DNA of 7,224 bases from Chloroflexota bacterium (GTDB lineage Bacteria; Chloroflexota; UBA11872; VXOZ01). The position numbers and the translations under genes are program-made. This document shows positions 1 through 6,000 of the stretch, in pieces. The DNA lies in assembly GCA_009839775.1 (NCBI GenBank), contig VXOZ01000082.1, positions 1 through 7,224 on the forward strand, read 5' to 3'. The notes under the pieces are model-generated. The model searched no databases, was not told the DNA's origin, and saw only the letters and a list, made by a program, of their open reading frames with translations. Position 1 is the stretch's first letter. Every line of letters begins with the position of its first letter.

Positions 1-29
1 CCGAATTCGGCCGAAGACGGCCGAGTCTG

Positions 30-47
30 CCTCTCCCCTTGGAGAGG
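30..47. repeat. hairpin repeat, copy 1
   Basis: CCTCTCC (30-36) and GGAGAGG (41-47) form a perfect 7-bp stem with a 4-base CCTT loop. The arms recur in copy 3 at 256-277, so this looks like a dispersed intergenic repeat rather than a gene-specific terminator; no T-run follows on either strand. Pyrimidine-rich hairpins of this kind are common between genes in several GC-rich bacterial lineages. Confidence 0.6.
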
Positions 48-159
48 GTGAAGAATCAGTACGGCCTGAAGTTGATTGCATCCGTGCGTGGTTGCTGCCC
101 TGAGAACCTTGACCGGAAGTTCCTCACCTCGGGATCGGGTTTGGGGGCAGGCTCTAGCA

Positions 160-176
160 CTCTTCCACGGGGAGAG
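160..176. repeat. hairpin repeat, degenerate copy 2
   Basis: CTCTTCC (160-166) faces GGAGAG (171-176). The arms match copies 1 and 3 except for one extra T in the left arm, so the stem has a bulge. I read it as a decayed member of the same repeat family. Confidence 0.35.
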
Positions 177-255
177 GAGAAAGAGACGCCGATGGGGTGC
201 TGGGTTGCTGCTGACTTCGCGTGCGTGCTGGTGCGTGGCAGCCACCCTCACCCTG

Positions 256-277
256 CCCTCTCCCTCAATGGAGAGGG
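256..277. repeat. hairpin repeat, copy 3
   Basis: CCCTCTCC (256-263) and GGAGAGGG (270-277) form a perfect 8-bp stem around a 6-base loop (CTCAAT). It is preceded by the related pyrimidine run CCCTCACCCTG. It is the best-preserved of the three copies within about 250 bases. Transcribed, it would fold strongly on either strand, but there is no T-run to make it an intrinsic terminator. Confidence 0.6.
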
Positions 278-617
278 TATGAACGGAGTCCCGCGGAGAA
301 GGTGCTGGGCCGGCTCGGCTTCCTCTCCCAGGTTAGGGCGAAGCGTGCCGTGCCCTTGGACTTCCTAGTCCGCATACGGCTCTTGCGGCGGGCGGAATAG
401 GGCCTCGAACGGAAGAGCGTGCCCACAAGAGGCGCCCTCGCGGGGTTAGGCGTCTCAGCGGGAGTTCCCAAATCTGCGCAATCCACGCCCCGTGCCAAGA
501 TCGCCGGCCGATGTTTGGTCGCTCGCGGGTACAATCTCGCAAGGGCGGACGTATTCCGAGTACTGGCCCGCGCCGCACGCTCGACCGGGTCCAGGGATCC
601 TCGCAACGGAGGAGCCG

Positions 618-797
618 ATGGCTACAGAAGCGGAACGCCTCGCCCGGTTGGAAGGGGCCTACAACCACCTCGCGACGAAGGCCGACCTCGCGAACCTCGA
701 AACTCGCCTGACGAAGTGGTTCGCCGGACTACTTCTGCTCGTTGTCATCAACGTGCTGGGGACGGTGACCGGAATCCTTATCGCGCTGCTCGGATAA
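618..797 (+). CDS. small coiled-coil/membrane protein (59 aa)
   Basis: The ATG at 618 is chosen because GGAGG lies just upstream at normal spacing; longer versions of the frame have no such site and add sequence unlike a protein start. Residues 1-33 are charged and helical, with the pattern ATKADLANLETRL, which resembles the short helical segment of many small bacterial proteins often labelled DUF1640-like or XhlA-like. Residues 34-58 are one uninterrupted hydrophobic segment ending in LIALLG at the very C-terminus, so this is a tail-anchored single-span membrane protein with its coiled coil probably in the cytoplasm. No enzyme motif is visible. It is convergent with the antitoxin gene, 27 bases apart. 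The function is unknown; it could act as a small oligomerising scaffold or membrane-stress protein, but that is a guess. Confidence 0.75.
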   Translation: MATEAERLARLEGAYNHLATKADLANLETRLTKWFAGLLLLVVINVLGTVTGILIALLG

Positions 798-824
798 CCG
801 GTTCCACGGCCGACTTGGCTCGCT

Positions 825-1109
825 TCAGCGGGATCGGGGACCGGCGTCACCGTGGATCTCGGCCTCAATCTCCGCATGCGGGATGTAGTCCGACGGATCG
901 GTGTCCTTGAGTCGCTCGCTCAGAATCGCCATGTCCTCCGCGTCCTCGCGGCGCTCAAGCTGCTCGAGGTATTCGGCGTCCTCGACGGACACCAGGGCTA
1001 CGACGCCTTTGCCGTGGCGCGTGAGCACGATTCGCTCGTTGCCGAAGGCGACCCGGTTGATGTGATCGGAAAGCTCACGCCGGGCCTCCGAGACGCGCAC
1101 CCTAATCAT
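825..1109 (-). CDS. Phd/YefM-family antitoxin, no adjacent toxin
   Basis: This 94-aa protein has the Phd/YefM DNA-binding fold signature: residues 1-45 read as VSEARRELSDHINRV, then IVLTRHGKGVVALVSVEDAEYL, the usual 'trhGkpvavlvs-ed-e-l' block. The acidic C-terminal half (about 46-94) is where family members wrap and neutralise the toxin. The ATG at 1107-1109 is chosen because AGAGGAAG precedes it; an upstream in-frame start at 1181 would add 24 residues unlike the family and run over the operator. Such antitoxins normally sit in an operon just ahead of a RelE/YoeB or Doc/VapC-type toxin and repress it. Here the next gene downstream is on the opposite strand and is not a toxin, so this is an orphan: either the toxin is lost, or this serves as a stand-alone regulator or anti-addiction protein. 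Confidence 0.85.
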   Translation of the reverse strand: MIRVRVSEARRELSDHINRVAFGNERIVLTRHGKGVVALVSVEDAEYLEQLERREDAEDMAILSERLKDTDPSDYIPHAEIEAEIHGDAGPRSR

Positions 1110-1154
1110 GACCAGCTTCCTCTGCCAGGAGCATCCAACGCCTCCCAAGGAGTG

Positions 1155-1197
1155 ATTGTACAATAGTAAACAAAAGTACAAATCAAGCCTTAGTACA
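1155..1197 (-). promoter_or_regulatory. Phd/YefM-type operator cluster upstream of antitoxin
   Basis: Three GTAC-centred motifs stand 46-88 bases upstream of the antitoxin start: the perfect 10-bp palindrome ATTGTACAAT (1155-1164), AGTACAA (1175-1181) and AGTACAC (1192-1198). Their GTAC cores begin at 1158, 1176 and 1193, so they are 18 and 17 bases apart, a little under two helical turns. Phd and YefM are known to bind operators with a TGTACA/GTGTACAC core, which fits negative autoregulation. On the minus strand TACAAT (1155-1160) could be a -10 box overlapped by the first site, with TTGTAC (1176-1181) as a weak -35 at a short 15-base spacing. Confidence 0.6.
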
Positions 1198-1233
1198 CAT
1201 TGATCCGTCTTCGTAATTCAGGCTTGTTGAGCG

Positions 1234-1254
1234 CTGGCTCTCGGCCGCAGCCAG
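1234..1254 (-). terminator. weak hairpin downstream of the 4-Cys membrane protein gene
   Basis: CTGGCT (1234-1239) and AGCCAG (1249-1254) form a 6-bp stem with a 9-base loop, 60-80 bases past the end of the gene at 1314-1835. No T-run follows on the minus strand, so this is at best a weak or Rho-assisted terminator and may be incidental. Confidence 0.2.
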
Positions 1255-1313
1255 GTTTCCGTTCCGCTCTGGCGGCCGCGGGCAGTTGGGTTGAATGTGC
1301 CCGAGTCGGGCTG

Positions 1314-1835
1314 CTATTGACGGGTAGTCCAAGCATGCAAGCGCCGGACGGCTAACCCGTCCACGTAGGGCTCCAACCAGTACGAACCTTCAGGGGCGTC
1401 AGCGGGTGGCGGTGCGCGCTTGACGACACCGATGACCTGGACCAGTTCATCGGTTGGGAGGGGTTCGGTCCACGTTACTTGCCAGCAGTCAGACCACGTA
1501 ATTGGCGGACGTCCACCCGAGGTGTAGCAGATTTCAAAAATGATGCCGCCGACGGCGGTGGACACCCAGTTGACGTGGCCTTTGAGGCAGACCACCAGAC
1601 GGTCAGACGGGCGGTAGCCGAGGATGCCTTCGGTATCCCAGGTCTCGCCGTACGCTTCGGCATCCGCGCAGGCGTCAATGGCGGCCTCGGCCCGATGGCG
1701 CACAGCGGCCTCCGCCGAGTCGTCTCTTGTGAGAGTCCATACGACCCAGGTGGCCAGGACGGCGAGGACGATGACACCGAGCACCGCCCACCGTAGCCGT
1801 GCATCAAGTCTTGTTCGCGGTGTGCCCGAGGTCAT
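1314..1835 (-). CDS. membrane-anchored protein with four extracytoplasmic cysteines
   Basis: I do not recognise this family. From the ATG at 1835 it has 173 residues: a short basic N-terminus (RTRLDARLRW), one transmembrane helix at about residues 16-35 (WAVLGVIVLAVLATWVVWTL), then a roughly 135-residue domain. The basic N-terminus predicts an N-in topology, with the domain outside the cytoplasm. That domain has exactly four cysteines (residues 56, 83, 103, 117), enough for two disulfides, and is rich in Trp and Tyr. The region after the helix is a short helix ending in ACADAEAYG, followed by what look like beta strands and a Pro-rich loop (RAPPPADAPEGSYW). A GTG at 1889 would add 18 residues in the same frame; neither start has a clear ribosome binding site, so the start is uncertain. 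GC-rich codon use matches the left flank. It has no operon partner. Confidence 0.7.
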   Translation of the reverse strand: MTSGTPRTRLDARLRWAVLGVIVLAVLATWVVWTLTRDDSAEAAVRHRAEAAIDACADAEAYGETWDTEGILGYRPSDRLVVCLKGHVNWVSTAVGGIIFEICYTSGGRPPITWSDCWQVTWTEPLPTDELVQVIGVVKRAPPPADAPEGSYWLEPYVDGLAVRRLHAWTTRQ

Positions 1836-1889
1836 GGCTGCTCGGCTGCCGGCCGCCCTGACAATGGACGCGGCGGGACTTGTACCCAC

Positions 1890-2359
1890 GCCTCAGAGTC
1901 GACAGCACTGCGTGATTCCAATTGTCCACGCACCCACAATAGGAGCGAGAGTCACTCCGAGTCCGCCACGCGTGAGTGTAGCTGGACGCCAGGATCAATC
2001 TTATCCAAACCGCCAAACAATCCCATTTCTTCCGCACCCGGACTGGCTACGGCAAGTTAGAGCAAGTCAGGAGGACAATTGATTTGCGAGCTACGAAATC
2101 CAGTGGCATCGCGCGGCACGCAGGGAGTTGCGGCGGCTTCCGCGAAGCGACCAGCGGCGCATTAGCGCGCAGGTACAAGGCCTGGCCAGCGATCCGCAGC
2201 CGCCTGGATGCAGGCAGCCACGAGGGGTACCCATGCGCGGCGACCAGCCAGGAATCGTATGCCTTCGGATAGAGTCTTGGAAGGGCGGTTGTTTGGTGGC
2301 TTCTGGGCTGCGCCGGGTGAATGGCGGGGTTCAGGGGCTTTCGCTGGGGAGGAACCGCC
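1890..2359. other. intergenic stretch, one doubtful small ORF
   Basis: Nothing here resembles a known gene. Frames open on both strands across 2047-2598, but the long minus-strand frame is the shadow of the 2360-2560 gene and its neighbourhood. The only item with independent support is the small ORF at 2084-2272, listed separately. I found no tRNA, strong hairpin or repeat in 1890-2080. Confidence 0.4.
2084..2272 (+). CDS. doubtful small ORF (62 aa) with a strong ribosome binding site
   Basis: AGGAGG lies 8 bases before a TTG at 2084, and the frame stays open for 62 codons to TAG. About three quarters of its codons end in G or C, as expected for a real gene in this GC-rich flank. Against this, the predicted protein (Arg-, Gly-, Ala- and Ser-rich, three cysteines, no hydrophobic core or helix pattern) resembles no family I know, and high GC3 also arises by chance here. 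It would be followed by the small membrane protein gene 87 bases downstream on the same strand. I list it because the start site is better than that of most spurious frames. Confidence 0.2.
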   Translation: MRATKSSGIARHAGSCGGFREATSGALARRYKAWPAIRSRLDAGSHEGYPCAATSQESYAFG

Positions 2360-2560
2360 ATGACGGCTGAATTGGGCACGATTCTTGGGCTGAACGCTTT
2401 CGTAATTCTCTCGGTTGTCGGACTCGCGTGGTGCGTGGGGCGGGTTGAAGGGCGGCTGATCGGGGTCGAGCGTTCGGTTGAACGGCTCCAGACCGACATG
2501 GGACGGCTGCGGGAGGACGTTGAGGCCATTTTGTTGCGGCTGCCGGCCAAGGTGGAGTAG
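2360..2560 (+). CDS. small membrane/coiled-coil protein (66 aa)
   Basis: The ATG at 2360 is preceded by GGGGAGGAA at good spacing; the longer frame from 2321 lacks a site. Residues 7-27 are one hydrophobic helix (TILGLNAFVILSVVGLAWCVG). Residues 29-62 are a heptad-like amphipathic helix (VEGRLIGVERSVERLQTDMG, then RLREDVEAILLRL), very likely a coiled coil. The topology is the mirror image of the 59-aa protein at 618-797: anchor first, coiled coil last. No catalytic motif is present. Likely an oligomerising single-span membrane protein of unknown role, as are many short XhlA/DUF-like proteins in GC-rich bacteria. It appears to be a single-gene unit, with a possible terminator about 70 bases downstream. 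Confidence 0.75.
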   Translation: MTAELGTILGLNAFVILSVVGLAWCVGRVEGRLIGVERSVERLQTDMGRLREDVEAILLRLPAKVE

Positions 2561-2628
2561 GGCGCCGGAGCCAGGGAGCCCGTCAACTCAGCGACCAAGC
2601 GGAGCGCAAGCGGTATCGAGCAACCGTC

Positions 2629-2655
2629 AAGCGCACGGAGCCTGTTTGCGTTTTT
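2629..2655 (+). terminator. possible intrinsic terminator after the 66-aa gene
   Basis: AAGCGCA (2629-2635) can pair with TGCGTTT (2647-2653), seven pairs including one G-T, around an 11-base loop, and the right arm runs into a five-T tract (2651-2655). The distance of about 70 bases from the stop codon at 2560 fits a terminator for that gene. The stem is short, so strength is uncertain. Confidence 0.35.
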
Positions 2656-2770
2656 CCTGCTGTACTCCTGTCAGAGCAACCTGAGCATTTAGGTCTTGGG
2701 ATCGTGGGCGCTGAGCAATCAACACCGACCTGATTGGTGTGTCTGGGACATGGTCAGCGTTGAAGCACGG

Positions 2771-2791
2771 CGGTGATTGATGCTGTCACCG
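2771..2791. repeat. short hairpin directly before the tRNA-like sequence
   Basis: CGGTGA (2771-2776) and TCACCG (2786-2791) form a perfect 6-bp stem with a 9-base loop. The right arm touches the first bases of the tRNA-like sequence. It may be incidental, or a remnant linked to loss of the acceptor-stem 5' end. Confidence 0.3.
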
Positions 2792-2865
2792 GCCGATAGC
2801 TCAGTCGGAATAGCGTCGCACTCGCATTGCGGAAGTCGCAGATTCGATTCCTACTCGGACCACCA
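2790..2865 (+). tRNA. tRNA-Ala(CGC)-like sequence, probably degenerate
   Basis: The order is that of a complete tRNA with encoded CCA. U8-A9 is followed by the D-arm GCTC (2799-2802), an 8-base loop with GG, and TAGC. The anticodon stem is TCGCA (2816-2820)/TGCGG (2828-2832) with a 7-base loop CTCGCAT: U33, anticodon CGC at 2823-2825, A37. The variable loop is AAGTC and the T-loop is TTCGATT. The 3' end is TCGGACC-A-CCA (2855-2865). The anticodon stem pairs fully, but the acceptor stem has a C-C (1-72) and a G-A (3-70) mismatch, or a bulged A if a base was lost from the 5' strand. The D-stem has one mismatch and the T-stem GCAGA/CCTAC has two. The G3-U70 pair that marks alanine tRNAs is absent. 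I read it as a decayed tRNA or a tRNA-like remnant at an integration site, not a safe working tRNA. Confidence 0.55.
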
Positions 2866-2981
2866 ATTCATCCTAGGCGGATTTGACAAGAGCTATACAT
2901 ACGAAACACATCGACACAAAGGAGCTAGCCCCATAAGATTGGCGAAGCATGTGCCCACTCCGCAACCTGCGTGGCCGCTAC

Positions 2982-3002
2982 AAAACCCTTCCGCAATCGG
3001 AA
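2982..3002 (-). terminator. possible terminator of the large gene
   Basis: Read on the minus strand, TTCCG and CGGAA (plus 2989-2993 and 2998-3002) form a 5-bp stem with a 4-base loop, followed by GGGTTTT. It starts about 16 bases after the stop codon of the 1300-aa gene. The stem is short and the T-run is only four bases and displaced, so this is a weak candidate. Confidence 0.3.
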
Positions 3003-3018
3003 TCATGAACACTTGTCA

Positions 3019-6000
3019 CTAACCATCAGTCCGCAGCCGAGATGCCTGCATGTACAGATCCACGAACTCGAGAATCCAAGCACTTTGCAACGGCGCGAGT
3101 CTTAGACGCGCAGCCACTTCAACCTTGAATCTGAGTATCACATCGTCCGTATGCCTCCCACGTCGAATGACTCCTAACACGGTCATCAGAAAGTTTTCTT
3201 GAATCTGACGCAAGACAGATTTCTTTGCCAAGGATGCGACAACTTCCGCCGCTACAGAAGCTGCGGACTCATCCGAGCAACTGGGTCCCTCCAGCGTCCT
3301 AAGCATGGCTAGGGTACTCTCCGTCACGCTATATGCACTGTCCTCCAGACTTTGCTGAATATCGTCACCGCGCACACGGACAAACCAATAGTTCATTTTT
3401 ACCATTTCATTTATCATTCCGGAGTACTCGCCATCTGAAATAGATTCCGAATCAAGCAACTGAACCAAAATAGCTTGACTGCTCACGACTTTCATGCCAA
3501 GCGAGCGCGCCACATCCGCCTGCACAAGGTCATCTGACACCAGAACAGGCCTCGTACCATTATCATCTTCGCCAGCGAAAACAGAGCCCGCCCCGCCTGA
3601 AGTCAACACATCGATATAGTCCTGAGCCTCCTTTACCGCCAGCATAGGATATGACGGAATCCTATCCAGCGAGTCTGCCAACGATAGAATGGACTCTAGA
3701 TTGCGCCGCCGTTCTGCAACGAATTGCTGATCAAACTCCATCCGCGTGTAGTTCCCTTCTTCATCCTTTCCCATCACAGCTGCAGGCGTGGCGTCCATCC
3801 TCATTGCGTACACAACCTCTTGAATCTCGTCATACACCAACTGCGGAATACGGACTCGGTCGAACTCTCTGCGCAGCCAGTCAGCCAATCCCAGCTTGTG
3901 GACCGTGAGAAGTGCCATGAGATCCAACACAATATCGTTGCAATCACCAAGCGCTTTCTTCGATGCATCAGCTTCCTGCTCGTTGCCATAGGCAAATCTG
4001 ATGCGAGCAACAGGATCCATCACGTACTCACTCCAGATTTCCAGTATTGAGCGACCGACAAGAGCGGCAAATGAGGCAAATGGAATTTGACCTGACTTAT
4101 ATAACTCCTCAGCATTTCGCACTAGCTGGTGCCTTAGGTCTATACTCTCGAATAGTTTTGAGAATTGTGGGTCAAACTCCACTCTTGACAGTGCCATGTT
4201 GTCAGGAAAGCGCGTAGAAAACTCCTCAGAGATCTCTTGGAATTCGCGGACGTACTTGCTCTGTAAACCCGTAACTTCATATGACAAGTCCTCAAGTCCC
4301 TGACGCAACACAATGTGATCCCCTACGCTACGTCCCAGAAGTCGATCCGTAAGTGGGTCACTCGGTAAGAGCTCACGCGGGCCCGGGCTGTCCCGATCGC
4401 TCTCCAGGAGTTGCCACCACTGCTCGTCGTCGTCCCTACGTAGTCGAATCACGCTCCCCGGTACGGCGCTCTCTGGTTCCGACCCATCGTCGCTACGTCC
4501 TAAGAACATCCTAAAGAATCCCAATTGGGTGTCGGGATCATTTCGAGCACTTTGAGTTGCCAAATACGCATCTTCGAGGTATTCCGACGCTCCGAGAAAG
4601 CGCTTTAGGTGCGCGAGTCTCATAAGGGCTTTCGGTTTGGGAATGAGCCTTGTCACATCTACATTCGTCACAGTATCCAAGGCTCCATCGCGATCTCCGC
4701 AGCGAAATTGTGTCAACGCAAGCTTCACTTCATCGTCAGGTTCGGAGTCTTCGCGGGAACACAACTCATGATATCGATCAAGTGCAGTTGAAACGTCTCC
4801 TATATATCCGAGAACTTCAGCCTCAACCTCAATGGCAATCCTTGGGGCTCGGACGTTTACTGCACGAATCTTCCGTGCTAATTCGAGCACCTTGTCAAAT
4901 CTTCTGCAATTTGATAGCGACAATAGCAATGGAATAGCAGCTGGATGAGACGGCTCGCTGCCACTGGATCGTTTGTACTGTTCAGCAGCATCAGCATGGC
5001 GTCCGACACTTGCATATAGATTTCCGATTTGTGCCTGTATTGCCTCGCGGTGTGGCTCACTGGCCAAGTCGGCTGCTCTGAGCAGATCTGCCTCAGCGGC
5101 AGCAGTGTCACCCTGAAGGTTGCTTTGTATGGCGGTGAGCAGAAGTAGACCTGGGCTGTCTGGGTGTTTCGTCAGGGCAGCTTCGAGTTGTGCGCCCAAC
5201 GAGTCATCGCATCGCTTCGCCGCTTCGGCCCGCAATAGCGCTTCGGCCCTTCCAACATCTTCCCACTCCGGCGGATCAAGTTGATAGCTGTCCCTTAGTA
5301 GATCAATAGCCGCGTCCGGATCTCCTGAGTCAAGACATGCTTCGGCAAGAGGAAGCAGAAGTTCATCGTACACCCCAGGCTCTTGGACGCTCTCAAACCA
5401 CACTCGTGCTTCTTGTGGCCTGTCCATCTGCAAGAGAATAAGTCCCTTGTGAACCATTGCGGCAATATGTTCCGGACTCTGACTTAGCACTGCATCCACA
5501 TCACGCATTGCCTCGTCTACATTCCCCAGCAAAGCACGCGCTCCCGCCCGCAAGACCAGAGCATCGAAGCAACGGCTCCTCAATTGGGTGGCCTGAAAGA
5601 GCTCCATTGCCCGAGAAGCCGCAGCCTCCGCCGCCTCGCATCGCCCCTGGGATTCCGTATCGAAGCCGGCCGGCACACGCTCCACTTGAGCGTACGTAAG
5701 GAGACAATGACTCAGCCCGAGATGTGCATAAGCATCCTCTTCATCCACATCAATGAGAGAGCGATAGATTGATATGGCTTCCTCAAAGTGCGACTGATCG
5801 GCTCGAATTCCGGCCAGAGTCAGTGCAGGTGTCGACTCTTGCGAAACCCACTCCGCCGAACTTACAAAGTTCTCAAACAGGTCATGCTCATCAACTCTCA
5901 GCAATGCCCACATCAAGGTTGCTGCCGCACTAGCATTCTTCCGATCTAGTTCTAGAGCCTTCCGAGCCAATTCCAACGCACGCTTTGCATCGTCTTGGAG

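Larger units (their letters stand above)
1..617. other. non-coding stretch with hairpin repeats
   Basis: I see no gene I trust here. Several overlapping open frames exist on both strands, but none has a ribosome binding site or a recognisable protein, and they overlap each other as expected of GC-rich random frames. The stretch holds a direct repeat of CGGCCGA (8-14 and 18-24) and three versions of a CCTCTCC/GGAGAGG hairpin, listed separately. A TACAAT at 530-535 could be a -10 box for the small gene starting at 618, but no matching -35 element lies at a normal distance. Confidence 0.55.

Noticed and set aside
265..668. Two overlapping minus-strand open frames
   Set aside because: No ribosome binding site and no recognisable protein; they overlap each other in different frames, as expected by chance in GC-rich DNA.
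419..910. Plus-strand open frame of 163 codons
   Set aside because: It overlaps both the small membrane protein gene and the antitoxin gene; its translation is Arg/Pro/Gly-rich with no domain.
1804..2037. Minus-strand open frame of 77 codons starting at GTG
   Set aside because: It overlaps the start of the membrane-anchored protein gene in another frame and has no domain or clear start signal.
2047..2598. Minus-strand open frame of 183 codons
   Set aside because: It lies antisense to the 66-aa membrane protein gene, which has a clear ribosome binding site and sensible protein features; the minus-strand translation is Ser/Arg/Pro-rich and looks like a GC-rich shadow.
2826..2997. 10-base inverted repeat ATTGCGGAAG (2826-2835) and CTTCCGCAAT (2988-2997)
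   Set aside because: This length is expected many times by chance in this window, and it pairs part of the tRNA anticodon arm with the candidate terminator without any clear purpose.
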